Shown one piece after another: positions 15,464 through 25,967 of a DNA stretch of 64,000 nt. The DNA is taken from positions 124,001-188,000 of the forward strand of contig JAIKLF010000004.1 of NCBI GenBank assembly GCA_019753405.1, in the 5' to 3' direction. The stretch comes from Murdochiella sp. Marseille-P8839. GTDB taxonomy: Bacteria > Bacillota > Clostridia > Tissierellales > Peptoniphilaceae. Every line of letters begins with the position of its first letter. Positions within the stretch are counted from its first letter, which is position 1. The notes under the pieces are model-generated. The model had not been told where the DNA came from. It did not search any database and was given only the letters and a program-made list of their open reading frames with translations. Position numbers and translations under genes: made by a program.

Positions 15464-18400
15464 TTACTCACTAACTGCTTGCGCCGGATCGAGATTCCAC
15501 TGTTTATTGGATCCAAAGATGGCTTTTACCTGGTTGCGAACCCCCTGTCCGATGCTTCCCGGGCCGCCAACCGTGATAACGGATTTCAGGTCGGGATTAG
15601 CCAGTAGGTAGTTATAGGCACCTTCACGCAGACCACCATACGGGGTAAGCAGAACCGGCGCATTCAACCGCTGTGCGATCGGGCCTGCAACAAGAGCATC
15701 CGACCAGAGTTCACCACTGGTGATAATGGCGTGTTGCACATTCTGCAGACGACCTGCTACCGCAGCGCTGACGACATAACGGTTTGTACCGCCGATGCGT
15801 TCGATGGAAGTACCGATAATCTTCTCCAATTGCGATTTGGTCGCCGGCGAAACGGTACCCGGTCCACCAATGATTACCGCACTGGTCATACGATCATAGA
15901 GCACATCCTGCACAGCCTGCGGTACGCTGTCTTGACGCACCAACAGAATCGGTGCATGCAGAGCGTGCGCATACGGAACGGAAGAGAGTGCATCAGTATA
16001 AATCATACCGCTGGCAATAACCGCCGTCGTGCTATCCGGCATATACTTCGCCGAATTGCGGTTGACCTCAAAGCGGTCTGCGCCGCCAATACGCGTCACC
16101 TTCGCTGACGACAATCCCTGCAGCTCACGGAACACCTGATCGCTGATGGTGCCTTCGCCACCCATAACGATGATTTCCTCGCGCGGTACGCGCAGAATTT
16201 CACGCATGGTCACCGGGAATAGGGTGTCTCTTCCGGTGTAAAGGATCGGAATATTGCCCTGCGAAACATTCATGGCGCTCATCGAGTCGGCATACGCCTT
16301 ATTTTGCACCACGATCACTTTCTTCGCATTCGGGAAGTACGTTTTGGAAATGTTCGCTGCAACATCCTGACGAGCTTTTCCATCAACATTGACATCACCT
16401 GACGGTGTTGTTCCCGGTTTGTTCGGATCCGGATTGTTTGGATCCGGGTTGTTCGGATCGGGCTTATTCGGATCCGGTTTGTTCGGGTCCGGTGTCGGCG
16501 GTTTATACGTCGACTTCCACTGCGCCGTAATTGTAATGGCCTGCTGCCCTTCTGCCGCCGTCAAGGTTAGCGATTTATCCCAAGAGGTGAACGCGTAATT
16601 CGTATTGGCTTTCGGCGTAGGTGCAGGAACCGTTACCTCCACACCCGGCTTTACCCAGTACAATGTGATTCCTTCAAGCGCACCATGATTCCCCGGTTTA
16701 AATTCCACCGGAATATACCCGTTCGGCTGCACATTGGGCTGTCCGTTCTCATCAACATTTGGGATGATATCGGGAAGCGCCGTAAAGGTCCCCTTGATCG
16801 TCGTCTCCGTTTCATATTTTGTCGGTGTCGTCGGATTCGGCGTCCACGTGTTAAACGTAAAGCCTACTTCTGCCTCGGTCACCGGTGCCTTCAACGTAAC
16901 TTCTTTAGACGGATTCACATAATAGGTTGTCGTTTCTCCCTCTTTAATTTTTCCGCCTTCGCCTTCAATGGCAAAGTCCACCTTGACATAGCCCGGCTTT
17001 TCTTCCGTCAACACATCGCCAAGTTCATTAAACTGCGCCTTAATGACTTCATCTACGTCATATTTTGTGGGAATGCGCACATCCTTTTCCCAGCTGCCGA
17101 ATTCATAGCCGGTTTTCCCGACCGGATCGGTAACCGTCAACGTTACGGCAACCTCCGGATTGACGTAGAAAATCTGTTTCGTCGGATCCTCTGCATGATC
17201 AGTCGGATCCATGGTTACCTTCACATAATTCTTCGGCGTTCCGTCAGGTCTTTCGCCATCCGGTTTTGCCGGAATCACATTGTCATAGACCACCACCGGC
17301 ACATCCAAATAGTGAGTACTGCCGTCTTTATAATTCACAACAACCTTTCCGATGGCAGGGCTTTCCGGGGTAGAAGGCTTGGAAACATCAGGATACTCTG
17401 TAATCCCGATACTCAGAATTTCCGCACCCTTTGCCGGCGTTATCACCTTTTTGTAGTCCTCCGGGGTCGGGATACGTCCCACATAGGTATAAACAGGCTT
17501 CGCTGTCGGTTTACCTGCTATGACCTTTACCGGTACAGAAACCGTGACCGTATTTCCCTTCGGATACGTCACGACAACCTCTGCTTTCGTCGTACCCGCT
17601 TTCGAGAGATCCGGATTCCCACCCGGAGCGAACGCGAATGTCGTACCTTCCGGCAACGAACCCTCTCCTGATCCCGGAAGGTTTGCAATGAGATCCTCCG
17701 GTTTCAACGTACCGTCCACCAAAGATTCAACATTTTTCTTGGGTACCGGTGCAGCAATGAGATCACCCATTGCGGTCGATGCGGAGTACTGTGCCGTAAT
17801 ATCCGTGTCCTGAATAAATTTGTCCGCAATCTTCGTCGTTCCGCTGTTCGGTTTTGGCCAAGAGGCAACGGTTCCTTTTGTTACTTTCCAGCCGGTAAAA
17901 TGATACGTACGGGTGATGTTGTTCGCGTCGGTTTCCTGTTTGCCGACCGGCTCTGAAACCGGAAGCGTAACTTGTGTATCTTTTTTCACCCAATACGATT
18001 CAATCGTCTCATCTGTTGCTTTTTCTGTCGGAATGACCCGAACCGTAACATAGCCATCCGGTCTGGTCTCTCCCGGCACTTCTTTTATAACATCCGCATA
18101 CTTATTAAACCGGAAGGTAAATACTTTATCCGTCGTAAACGTTCCGGTCAGTTCTGCAGGATCCCAAGTACCGGTAGCCTGATAACCGACGTTCGGCGTT
18201 TTGGTCAACGCATCCGCCTTGGGGGTCAGATCAACGGACTTTGTCGAATTGACGTAGTACTCTTTCGCTCCCGTCAACGTCCCGTTTCCGTCCGATCGGA
18301 AGGTCACTTTTACGTAGCCGTTCGGCTTGGTCACACCCGGTTTTGCCTCAATCACATCGTCCAGCGCCGTAAACGTTCCGTTTATCTTGGTCGGTGTAGT

Positions 18401-20527
18401 GTATGTTCGAGCCGTCTGCGGGTTTGGATCCCATTTGTCAAAACGATAGCCGATTTCTGTATTGTATTGAGGAGGAGTAAGCGTCACGGCACGATTCGGA
18501 TCCACATAATACGTCGTCGTTTGGCCGGATTTTATGCTTCCGCCGTTGCCGGTAAGAGCAAAGTCCACCTTAACATAGCCCGGTGTCGGCTTCGTTTGCA
18601 CGGCAGGGATTTGCGTAAAGTAAGCGGTCACCGTTGTATTCCATCTGTACTGCGTAGATTTCGTTACATCCTGGCTCCACTGACGGAAGACGTAGCCGGT
18701 GTTTCCCGTCGTAGTAGGCGGATTAAGAATGACCTGTTTATTCGGGTTGACATAATATTCGGTTTTTCCGCCCAATGTCCCATTTCCATCCGTCTTAAAC
18801 GTGACGGTGACATAGCCGTCCGGCTTAGTCACGCCAGGATCTGCCGGAATTACATCCTTATAGGGATCAAAATGGAAGGTGAACTCTTTATCTCCCGAGT
18901 ACTGTTGTTTTACTAACGCAGGATCCCATGTGCCGCTTGCTTGATAACCCGTCTTCGGCTTTTTGGTAATCAGGTTGGCTTCGTTTGTTAAGTCCACCTC
19001 TTTCGTCGGATTGACAAAGTACTTGGTAATTCCTTCCAACGAACCGTTTTCGTCCGCCTTAAATGTCACAACGGAATAACCGTCCGGCTCGGTCACGCCC
19101 GACTTTGCCGGGATCACATCATCATACGGGTCAAAATGGAAGACGAACTCACTTGGGCTCGTAAACGTGTCTTTCAGTTGTTCAGGAGTCCACTTTCCGG
19201 TTGCCTTATAACCCACTTTCGGTGTTTTGGTAATCGCATCGGCTTGGCTTGTCAGATCCACAGCCTTTTCCGGATTAACATAGTACTTGGTCATGCCCGT
19301 CAACGTTCCGTTTCCATCGGACACAAACGTCACGGGAACATAGTTGTCCGGCCACCTATTGGTGTTTCCTTGTTTATCTTTTTCCGGAATGACGTCCGGA
19401 AACGGAATCTTAATGGTGGTTTCCTTCGTCACATAGCGATTCGTGCGCTCGTTGGATTGCTTTCCGTCGAAAAAACCTCTCAGCTGAATTTTGTACTCAC
19501 CCGGTTCAGTAAGCACGGTCTGATTCGGTTTTAGCGCCGGCGTATCTCCTACTGGCGTAACGTTCAACGCTTCGTAAATAATGTAATGCTCACTGCTGTT
19601 GCGCTGTAGCACGTCTCTCAGCTCAACAGGGTGTACCTTTTCCGCAGCAGAAAGTTTAGTGGTTTCCGTAAGTTCCTTGCCTTGTCGTTCCGTATACGAA
19701 ACAACCAGCTTTCGGAGTTCATCTTGATTCTTAAGGTCAAATGCTTGATCCTTCGGAACTTCATAAGGTTTAAGTTCCATGGCAAGAATGGGCCGTTGAT
19801 CTTCTAACAAATCGTAAACGACCGCGCCCCATTGTTCACCCTTCCAATAATCCGTGTTCGTGTAGCCCGGCGGCGTTTCCTTTATTCCATACAAATTGTG
19901 GTATACGCCTAAAACGGTCAGCTCAAGATCGTATGCTGTGCCAAGGATCCAATATCCACCGCCTTCTCCATATTTCTGAATGCGAATTTGATACGGATGA
20001 ACGTCTTTAAAATTTCCATTATCGTCAATTTCGCCGTCAGTAACCTTCGGTAAATCCTCTCTTGTTAAGGAAATTTCAATTTTTCCGCTGTCGCTCGTAT
20101 AGTAAAATCCATTCTTTGCACCGGGAGCGGCGTCGATCTTTTCCAGATGCGATCTGGTCGGTTTTCCGTTTGCATCATATTCGTCAAAAACATATTTCCC
20201 AAGAAACATGCGAAAGCCCTTGACCGCTGCATTATTTTGCGTATCAAGAACAAAAAAGCCAATTTTCGCCTTATAGGTATTGTCTGTTTTGTCGAGCTTT
20301 ACCACATATGGCGTGCCGCCCGAACTGGGAAATAGAACATCTCGCCCTTTCACGTCATCGCGATCGATAATATAGTCCCAGCTATATCGAAATCGCGGAT
20401 CCTGATTTTCCCAAATGTACATATCCCTTCCTTCGGCATGTACGGTTTCGCTGGCCATACTAAATACCATAACGAAACTGAGAAAACACAGAACCAGGCG
20501 CTTTGCCCAATCATTTATTCTTCTCAT
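15464..20527 (-). CDS. Large repeat-containing surface protein with CWB2 anchor
   Basis: A 1687-residue secreted protein. Residues 1-33 are a signal peptide ending ETVHA. Residues 34-390 are a unique N-terminal region. Residues 394-915 and 1085-1340 hold about nine modules of 70-90 residues with the pattern GYVxVTFxxDGNGTLxG, YYVNPxKxVxL, GYxxxxW and VIPAxPGVTKP. Residues 919-1080 look like two Rib/alpha-like domains. A Pro-Asp-Asn-Lys repeat linker (1342-1377) precedes three CWB2 repeats (1380-1687), which bind anionic wall polymers non-covalently. No LPXTG is present. It is probably an adhesin or S-layer-associated protein. Start at ATG 20527, where GGAGG is well spaced; ATG 20530 is the alternative. 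Confidence 0.9.
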   Translation of the reverse strand: MRRINDWAKRLVLCFLSFVMVFSMASETVHAEGRDMYIWENQDPRFRYSWDYIIDRDDVKGRDVLFPSSGGTPYVVKLDKTDNTYKAKIGFFVLDTQNNAAVKGFRMFLGKYVFDEYDANGKPTRSHLEKIDAAPGAKNGFYYTSDSGKIEISLTREDLPKVTDGEIDDNGNFKDVHPYQIRIQKYGEGGGYWILGTAYDLELTVLGVYHNLYGIKETPPGYTNTDYWKGEQWGAVVYDLLEDQRPILAMELKPYEVPKDQAFDLKNQDELRKLVVSYTERQGKELTETTKLSAAEKVHPVELRDVLQRNSSEHYIIYEALNVTPVGDTPALKPNQTVLTEPGEYKIQLRGFFDGKQSNERTNRYVTKETTIKIPFPDVIPEKDKQGNTNRWPDNYVPVTFVSDGNGTLTGMTKYYVNPEKAVDLTSQADAITKTPKVGYKATGKWTPEQLKDTFTSPSEFVFHFDPYDDVIPAKSGVTEPDGYSVVTFKADENGSLEGITKYFVNPTKEVDLTNEANLITKKPKTGYQASGTWDPALVKQQYSGDKEFTFHFDPYKDVIPADPGVTKPDGYVTVTFKTDGNGTLGGKTEYYVNPNKQVILNPPTTTGNTGYVFRQWSQDVTKSTQYRWNTTVTAYFTQIPAVQTKPTPGYVKVDFALTGNGGSIKSGQTTTYYVDPNRAVTLTPPQYNTEIGYRFDKWDPNPQTARTYTTPTKINGTFTALDDVIEAKPGVTKPNGYVKVTFRSDGNGTLTGAKEYYVNSTKSVDLTPKADALTKTPNVGYQATGTWDPAELTGTFTTDKVFTFRFNKYADVIKEVPGETRPDGYVTVRVIPTEKATDETIESYWVKKDTQVTLPVSEPVGKQETDANNITRTYHFTGWKVTKGTVASWPKPNSGTTKIADKFIQDTDITAQYSASTAMGDLIAAPVPKKNVESLVDGTLKPEDLIANLPGSGEGSLPEGTTFAFAPGGNPDLSKAGTTKAEVVVTYPKGNTVTVSVPVKVIAGKPTAKPVYTYVGRIPTPEDYKKVITPAKGAEILSIGITEYPDVSKPSTPESPAIGKVVVNYKDGSTHYLDVPVVVYDNVIPAKPDGERPDGTPKNYVKVTMDPTDHAEDPTKQIFYVNPEVAVTLTVTDPVGKTGYEFGSWEKDVRIPTKYDVDEVIKAQFNELGDVLTEEKPGYVKVDFAIEGEGGKIKEGETTTYYVNPSKEVTLKAPVTEAEVGFTFNTWTPNPTTPTKYETETTIKGTFTALPDIIPNVDENGQPNVQPNGYIPVEFKPGNHGALEGITLYWVKPGVEVTVPAPTPKANTNYAFTSWDKSLTLTAAEGQQAITITAQWKSTYKPPTPDPNKPDPNKPDPNNPDPNNPDPNKPGTTPSGDVNVDGKARQDVAANISKTYFPNAKKVIVVQNKAYADSMSAMNVSQGNIPILYTGRDTLFPVTMREILRVPREEIIVMGGEGTISDQVFRELQGLSSAKVTRIGGADRFEVNRNSAKYMPDSTTAVIASGMIYTDALSSVPYAHALHAPILLVRQDSVPQAVQDVLYDRMTSAVIIGGPGTVSPATKSQLEKIIGTSIERIGGTNRYVVSAAVAGRLQNVQHAIITSGELWSDALVAGPIAQRLNAPVLLTPYGGLREGAYNYLLANPDLKSVITVGGPGSIGQGVRNQVKAIFGSNKQWNLDPAQAVSE
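16395..16500. repeat. Short tandem repeats encoding the Pro-Asp linker
   Basis: Repeats of 12-15 bases such as GGATCCGGTTTGTTC encode the DPNKPDPNNP-type linker between the module region and the wall-binding domain. Such arrays change length by slippage. Confidence 0.8.
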
Positions 20528-20807
20528 CATCCTCCTCCGATCTTTCTGTTGCATGTCTTTTTGATCATCTTGCTCTATACACAGGATAGGATTCGCCATC
20601 CTATCCGACTTATACGTCATGAAAATTGTGCACAAAACAGGTGAAATAGCCATTAAGCTATTTTTTGCGTCATTTATATTGTACCACAGAATACCAAACT
20701 CTTTCGATCTATATTTCACCATTTTACCGGTTACAAACCTGAATTTAATATTTTTTCAATTGTTGCTTTCCATGTGTGCTATTTTCGCAATCACAGCCTT
20801 CTTCCAC
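20528..20807 (-). other. Leader and promoter region of the surface protein gene
   Basis: There is no gene here. A TACAAT preceded by TGG (20678-20686, minus strand) is a candidate extended -10 promoter without a good -35. The roughly 140-base leader holds a perfect 9-bp hairpin (GGATAGGAT/ATCCTATCC at 20584-20606) and a smaller AATAGC/GCTATT hairpin, which could affect mRNA stability. Confidence 0.5.
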
Positions 20808-20848
20808 ACAAAAAAACAAGCCCGGAGCATTCACCCCGGACCTGCTTG
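20808..20848 (-). terminator. Terminator of the str operon (after tuf)
   Basis: CAAGC and CCGGGG pair with CTCCGG and GCTTG with a small bulge, followed by seven T on the minus strand, about 45 bases past the tuf stop. Confidence 0.85.
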
Positions 20849-20892
20849 CACAGCTAACTACGTTAACTGCGTTTTTAGTTTGTATTCTTCGC

Positions 20893-22083
20893 TTACTCGA
20901 TGATCTTGGAGACAACACCGGAAGCAACCGTACGGCCGCCTTCACGGACAGCGAAACGGAGACCTTCCTCAATCGCGATCGGCGAGATGAGGGAGATGGT
21001 GAAGGTGGCGTTATCGCCAGGCATAACCATCTCGGTGCCTTCCGGCAACTGGATATCACCGGTAACGTCGGTCGTGCGGAAGAAGAACTGCGGACGATAG
21101 CCCGAGAAGAACGGCGTATGACGGCCACCTTCATCCTTCGTCAACACATAGACCTGACCCTCGAATTTGGTGTGCGGGTGAATCGAGTTCTTAGCGGCCA
21201 AAACCTGTCCACGCTCGATCTCGTCACGCTGTACACCACGCAGGAGCGCGCCGATATTATCGCCGGCTTCCGCCTGATCCAATTGTTTGTGGAACATTTC
21301 CACACCGGTAACAACGACTTCACGCGATTTGTCGACAAGGCCGACGATCTCAACGGTGTCGCCAACTTTCAACACACCACGCTCGACACGGCCGGTCGCA
21401 ACCGTACCACGTCCGGTGATGGTCAGAACGTCTTCAACCGGCATCAGGAACGGCTCATCCGTTGCACGAACCGGAGTCGGGACGTATTCGTCAACCGCTT
21501 CCATCAACTTAACGATGGGCTCTTCCCATTCGCCACCCTCTTCGAGGCACTTCAGCGCCGAACCGACGATGATCGGCGTATTGTCGCCGTCAAAATCGTA
21601 TTCGCTCAAGAGGTCGCGAACTTCCATCTCGACCAATTCGATGAGTTCATCATCGTCTACCTGGTCTTTTTTGTTCAGGAAAACCACAATCTTCGGTACG
21701 CCGACCTGACGAGCGAGCAGGATGTGCTCACGAGTCTGGGGCATCGGACCGTCTGCAGCCGAGACGACGAGGATTGCGCCGTCCATCTGGGCAGCACCGG
21801 TGATCATGTTCTTAACATAGTCGGCGTGTCCCGGGCAGTCCACGTGGGCATAGTGACGGTTCGGGGTTTCATACTCGACAACCGACGTATTGATGGTTAT
21901 ACCACGTGCGCGCTCTTCCGGCGCCTTATCGATGTTGGCATAGTCGACGAATTCGCCTGTGCCGAACTTCTCGTTCATAACTTTGGTGATGGCCGCGGTT
22001 AACGTCGTCTTACCATGGTCGACGTGACCGATCGTGCCGATGTTTACATGCGGTTTACTACGCTCAAATTTTTGCTTCGCCAT
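20893..22083 (-). CDS. tuf: Elongation factor Tu
   Basis: A 396-residue EF-Tu of normal length with [15 protein letters not shown] (P-loop), [17 protein letters not shown] and the SALK motif. It delivers aminoacyl-tRNA to the ribosome as a GTPase. It is last in the str operon, 89 bases after fusA, and is followed by a strong terminator. Ribosome binding site AGGAGGAAAAA. No resistance-type change was looked for in detail. Confidence 0.99.
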   Translation of the reverse strand: MAKQKFERSKPHVNIGTIGHVDHGKTTLTAAITKVMNEKFGTGEFVDYANIDKAPEERARGITINTSVVEYETPNRHYAHVDCPGHADYVKNMITGAAQMDGAILVVSAADGPMPQTREHILLARQVGVPKIVVFLNKKDQVDDDELIELVEMEVRDLLSEYDFDGDNTPIIVGSALKCLEEGGEWEEPIVKLMEAVDEYVPTPVRATDEPFLMPVEDVLTITGRGTVATGRVERGVLKVGDTVEIVGLVDKSREVVVTGVEMFHKQLDQAEAGDNIGALLRGVQRDEIERGQVLAAKNSIHPHTKFEGQVYVLTKDEGGRHTPFFSGYRPQFFFRTTDVTGDIQLPEGTEMVMPGDNATFTISLISPIAIEEGLRFAVREGGRTVASGVVSKIIE

Positions 22084-22172
22084 TTTTTCCTCCTAAAAAC
22101 AACAACTGGTCGTTACGGAACATTATAGAACAGATGGCACAAAATTGCCACTATTCCCCCTGCACAACGCAA

Positions 22173-24266
22173 TTACTCGTTGCGCGATTTCGTGACTTCC
22201 TCCGCAATGCTTTCGGGCACTTTTTCATAGTGATCGAACTGCATCGAATAGGTCGCGCGTCCCTGCGTCTTGGAGCGCAGATCCGTCGCATAGCCGAACA
22301 TTTCGGACAGCGGAATGTAGGCATCAACAACCTGAACGCCGGCGCGCGTGGACATCTGTTCAATGCGTCCGCGTCGGGACGAGACATCGCCCATGACATC
22401 GCCCAGGTATTCTTCCGGCGTGAGGATTTCCACTTTTTGCAGCGGTTCCAGCAGTGCCGGTTTTGCCTGTTTCATCGCGTTTTGCATCGCCATGGAACCG
22501 GCGATCTTAAACGCTGTCTCTGACGAGTCGACCTCATGGAACGAACCGTCGTAGATCTCTACGTCCACATCCAGCACCGGGAATCCCGCAACGGGTCCGC
22601 TCTGGCATGCTTCCTGAATACCCTGAATGGACGGATTGATGAATTCTTTCGGAATGGATCCGCCGACGGTAACATTGTGTACCACGATGCCCGTTCCCGG
22701 CTCACCCGGTTTAATGCGAATGCGCACATCACCGTACTGGCCGTGACCACCGGACTGACGCACAAACTTGCCTTGCGCTTCCGCCGGAGCCGTGATGGAT
22801 TCACGGTAAGAAACCTGCGGATTACCGATGTTTGCTTCGACTTTGAACTCGCGCTGCAGACGGTCGACAATGATTTCCAGGTGCAACTCGCCCATGCCGG
22901 CGATAATGGTCTGTCCGGTTTCGACGTTTGTGTACGTCTTAAAGGTCGGATCTTCTTCCGCCAGTTTTGCAAGCGCGATACCCATCTTCTCTTGGGAAGC
23001 TCGGGTCTTCGGCTCAATCGCAACGGAAATAACCGGTTCCGGGAAAGTCATCTGCTCAAGTATGATCGGATTGTCCTGATCGCAGAGCGTGTCGCCCGTT
23101 CCGGTGTCTTTGAGACCGACCGCGGCGGCAATGTCGCCGGCCTGTACAACCTCAATCTCTTCGCGTTTGTTCGCGTGCATCTGCAGAATACGGCTCAAGC
23201 GTTCACGCTTGCCCGTCGTCGAATTGTAGATATAGCTTCCGTTCTCCACTTTTCCGGAATAGACGCGGAAGAAGCAGAGTTTTCCCACATAAGGATCGGT
23301 CATGACCTTGAACGCCAACGCCGAGAACGGTTCGTCCACATCGGCTTCACGATGAAGGACTTCCTCGTTATCAGGATCGGTACTCGTACCGGTTACCGGC
23401 GGAATGTCCAAGGGACTGGGCATGTAATCTACAATAGCGTCAATTAAGAATTGCACGCCGCGATTCTTGTATGCCGACCCGCAAAGTACCGGGAAGATCT
23501 TCTGTTCCAGGGTACCGGTGCGGATAGCGTTACGAATCATTTCTTCACTGATGGGCTCTTCTTCAAGATACGCCATCGCTAAATCGTCATCGACTTCAGA
23601 GAGTGCTTCAAGCATATTCGCGCGCATCTCTTCCGCCTGATCCTTCAGGTCTGCCGGAATGTCCTCATCGGTGATCTCTTTGCCGAGATCGTCATGATAC
23701 ACTTCGGCGCGCATGGTGACCAGGTCGATGATGCCCACGAATTTATGCTCCGCTCCGATGGGAAGCTGTACCGGCAACGCGTTCGCTTTCAGCTTGTCGC
23801 GAATGGTGTCCACAGACATTAAGAAGTCAGCGCCCGTCGCATCCATCTTATTGATGAAGCACATGCGCGGAACGTGATACTTGTCCGCCTGACGCCATAC
23901 CGTCTCGGATTGCGGTTCTACACCGCTTTTCGCGTCGAAAAGCGCTACAGCACCGTCCAATACACGCAGGGAGCGTTCAACTTCAACGGTGAAGTCAACG
24001 TGTCCCGGGGTGTCGATGATGTTGATGCGGTGCGTTAAGCCGTTGCGGGGCCAAAAGCAGGTGGTTGCGGCGGAGGTAATCGTAATGCCGCGCTCCTGTT
24101 CCTGAGCCATCCAGTCCATCTGTGCAGCACCTTCGTGCGTATCCCCCATCTTGTGAATTTTTCCGGTATAGAACAGAATGCGTTCGGTTACTGTCGTCTT
24201 ACCGGCATCAATATGGGCCATGATACCGATGTTACGAATATCTTTTAAAGGTGTATGTCCTGCCAA
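22173..24266 (-). CDS. fusA: Elongation factor G
   Basis: A 697-residue translocation GTPase starting [23 protein letters not shown], with the [10 protein letters not shown]-loop, DTPGHVDF and NKMDATGAD. Domain II to V are complete and the length is normal. It lies in the usual str operon order after rpsG, 17 bases from its stop, and before tuf. Essential, cytoplasmic. Confidence 0.99.
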   Translation of the reverse strand: MAGHTPLKDIRNIGIMAHIDAGKTTVTERILFYTGKIHKMGDTHEGAAQMDWMAQEQERGITITSAATTCFWPRNGLTHRINIIDTPGHVDFTVEVERSLRVLDGAVALFDAKSGVEPQSETVWRQADKYHVPRMCFINKMDATGADFLMSVDTIRDKLKANALPVQLPIGAEHKFVGIIDLVTMRAEVYHDDLGKEITDEDIPADLKDQAEEMRANMLEALSEVDDDLAMAYLEEEPISEEMIRNAIRTGTLEQKIFPVLCGSAYKNRGVQFLIDAIVDYMPSPLDIPPVTGTSTDPDNEEVLHREADVDEPFSALAFKVMTDPYVGKLCFFRVYSGKVENGSYIYNSTTGKRERLSRILQMHANKREEIEVVQAGDIAAAVGLKDTGTGDTLCDQDNPIILEQMTFPEPVISVAIEPKTRASQEKMGIALAKLAEEDPTFKTYTNVETGQTIIAGMGELHLEIIVDRLQREFKVEANIGNPQVSYRESITAPAEAQGKFVRQSGGHGQYGDVRIRIKPGEPGTGIVVHNVTVGGSIPKEFINPSIQGIQEACQSGPVAGFPVLDVDVEIYDGSFHEVDSSETAFKIAGSMAMQNAMKQAKPALLEPLQKVEILTPEEYLGDVMGDVSSRRGRIEQMSTRAGVQVVDAYIPLSEMFGYATDLRSKTQGRATYSMQFDHYEKVPESIAEEVTKSRNE

Positions 24267-24283
24267 TGAGAACCTCCCCGCGA

Positions 24284-24754
24284 TTAATAGCGGAAGTGCG
24301 CGAATGCCTTGTTCGCGTCCGCCATGCGGTGCATCTCTTCTTTACGGCGCACGCTGGCACCGGTATTGTTAAATGCATCCACCAGTTCATTACCTAAGCG
24401 CTCTTCCATGGTTTTCTCTCCGCGTGTGCGGGCAAAACCGACGATCCAGCGCAAAGCGAGCGTCTGACGACGGTCGGGACGAACTTCCATCGGTACCTGG
24501 TATGTCGCACCGCCAATACGGCGGCCTTTGACTTCCAACACCGGCATGACGTTCGCCAACGCTTTACGATAAATTTCGAGTGCTTCTTGACCGACTTTTT
24601 CCTCTGCAATGGCAAAGGCGCCATAGACAATGCGCTGAGCCAGTCCTTTTTTGCCGTCCAACATGACCGTATTGATCAATTTTGATACGGCCACGTCATT
24701 ATATCGGGGATCCGGCATGATCTCCCTTTTTGGAATATGTCCTTTTCTTGACAC
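24284..24754 (-). CDS. rpsG: 30S ribosomal protein S7
   Basis: A 156-residue S7 beginning (V)[19 protein letters not shown]. The start is GTG at 24754 with AGGAGGG upstream; an in-frame ATG at 24778 would put this ribosome binding site inside the gene and is rejected. S7 nucleates assembly of the 30S head and can autoregulate the str operon in some bacteria. The 116-base gap after rpsL is rather long but shows no clear S7-binding structure by eye. Confidence 0.98.
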   Translation of the reverse strand: MSRKGHIPKREIMPDPRYNDVAVSKLINTVMLDGKKGLAQRIVYGAFAIAEEKVGQEALEIYRKALANVMPVLEVKGRRIGGATYQVPMEVRPDRRQTLALRWIVGFARTRGEKTMEERLGNELVDAFNNTGASVRRKEEMHRMADANKAFAHFRY

Positions 24755-24870
24755 TTCTCTTCCCTCCTTATCATCCATACGGATGAATGGTACTCAACCG
24801 CCGCTTGCCGACGGCTGCCGTGCACAAGAAAACCAGAAGGTTCGCGTATGCACTTTCGTCTCGTGTTTAC

Positions 24871-25284
24871 TTACTTGCTGGATTTCTTTGCGCCGTATTT
24901 CGAACGAGCTTGCTTACGGCCTTCGACGCCGGACGCATCCAATGCGCCGCGGATGATGTGATAACGCACACCAGGCAAGTCTTTGACACGACCCCCGCGG
25001 ATCAGCACAACGCTGTGCTCCTGCAGGTTATGACCGATACCGGGAATGTAAGAAAGGACTTCATAGCCGTTGGTTAAACGTACACGAGCCACTTTACGAA
25101 GCGCCGAGTTCGGCTTCTTCGGGGTTACTGTACGAACCGACGTGCAAACGCCGCGCTTCTGCGGCGATTCCACCGGCGTCTGGCGATTCTTCAACGTATT
25201 GAAGTTGAATCCCAGAGCAGGCGTATTCGTCTTCTTTCGTTCCGAAAAACGTCCCTTACGGATCAATTGATTGATTGTCGGCAT
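24871..25284 (-). CDS. rpsL: 30S ribosomal protein S12
   Basis: A 137-residue S12 starting [12 protein letters not shown] at ATG 25284 with AAGGAGGAACGGT upstream. The decoding-centre stretches [10 protein letters not shown] and [13 protein letters not shown] are unchanged, so the classic streptomycin-resistance residues are wild type. It is the first gene of the str operon. Its leader of about 270 bases contains a 15-bp repeat array. The reading frame stays open upstream of the ATG, but the ribosome binding site fixes the start. Confidence 0.99.
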   Translation of the reverse strand: MPTINQLIRKGRFSERKKTNTPALGFNFNTLKNRQTPVESPQKRGVCTSVRTVTPKKPNSALRKVARVRLTNGYEVLSYIPGIGHNLQEHSVVLIRGGRVKDLPGVRYHIIRGALDASGVEGRKQARSKYGAKKSSK

Positions 25285-25360
25285 ACCGTTCCTCCTTCTT
25301 TTCGTATTTTCCTCTTCGGAATATGGATTATTTCCCGGGATGATCACCTTCAAGCGATAC

Positions 25361-25464
25361 GACTTTTCGTCACACGACTTTTGTAACACAGCTTTTCGTC
25401 GCACAGCTTTTCGTCACACGGTTTTTGTAACACAGCTTTTCGTCACACGACTTTTCGTAACACG
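25361..25464. repeat. 15-bp tandem repeat in the rpsL leader
   Basis: Seven copies of a unit like GACTTTTCGTCACAC (plus strand) lie head to tail; six are 15 bases and one is 14. Read on the minus strand, the transcript repeats GTGTGACGAAAAG. The array sits inside the 5' leader of the str operon, between its promoter and rpsL. Confidence 0.9.
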
Positions 25465-25561
25465 ATTTTTTACCGCGCAGCATCATGTCGCGCGCTCTTC
25501 GGTGTGCACTTCGCACCGTCGCTTCCGATTTGAAGGCAAAATTCGGAAAATAACCTTAAAC

Positions 25562-25590
25562 AGTATAACAGTCGTGGGAAACCCCGTCAA
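25562..25590 (-). promoter_or_regulatory. Promoter of the str operon
   Basis: TTGACG (25585-25590), 17 bases, TATACT (25562-25567) on the minus strand. This predicts a leader of about 270 bases before rpsL. Confidence 0.85.
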
Positions 25591-25630
25591 GGCGCGCTTC
25601 GTCCGCCCTTCCTTGCGCCGCCGGCAATGA

Positions 25631-25843
25631 TACCCCGACACTCTTCTTTGCGCCGCCGGCTTCTCCTCGGCGATATACTCGGGGATGGCGAACTTCCAGT
25701 TCGTCGAAGAAGCGGCGCAAGGAAGGGTGTCGGAGCGGTAGATGGTGCGGGCGAGGAAATTGCGGAGAACAAAGCTTTTTTGGGAGCGACTTTAAAAATA
25801 GATTACCGATTGAGGAAGCGACGGGTACGTCGCTTCCTTTTTT
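25631..25843 (+). ncRNA. Candidate structured RNA with its own terminator
   Basis: 25635-25656 and 25712-25733 can form an uninterrupted 22-bp stem (G-U pairs included), extended by TACC/GGTA after a bulge, with a complex apical part containing GAACTTCCAGTTC. About 80 bases later lies a perfect 9-bp intrinsic terminator on the plus strand. No protein gene ends here, so the terminator must serve an RNA. It shows neither the SRP RNA tetraloop motif GGAAGG with its partners, the tmRNA tag, nor RNase P motifs; a 6S-like RNA is possible. No good plus-strand promoter was found, which lowers confidence. Confidence 0.4.
25814..25843 (+). terminator. Perfect intrinsic terminator on the plus strand
   Basis: GGAAGCGAC and GTCGCTTCC flank a six-base loop and are followed by TTTTTT. 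The other strand has no T-run, so it acts for plus-strand transcription. Confidence 0.85.
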
Positions 25844-25967
25844 GGAGAGGTGCACCTACAAAAGGGTCGTTGCCGCCAGCGGTGCCATGTTCCGTAAGGT
25901 TCGCTGCCTTCGGCGGCGTTTTCAAACCGCCGGCTGCAGGCCGGCTCCTTTCAGAAACGTTCTTGGC

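Noticed and set aside
20776-22002. Long plus-strand frame opposite tuf
   Set aside because: It mirrors a highly conserved gene with strong codon bias, has no ribosome binding site and no recognisable family; the same holds for frames opposite fusA, rpoB, rpoC, ileS and the ABC exporter.
25590-25845. SRP RNA, tmRNA or RNase P RNA at the long hairpin
   Set aside because: None of the conserved core motifs of these RNAs is present; RNase P RNA is found at 59.5-59.9 kb.
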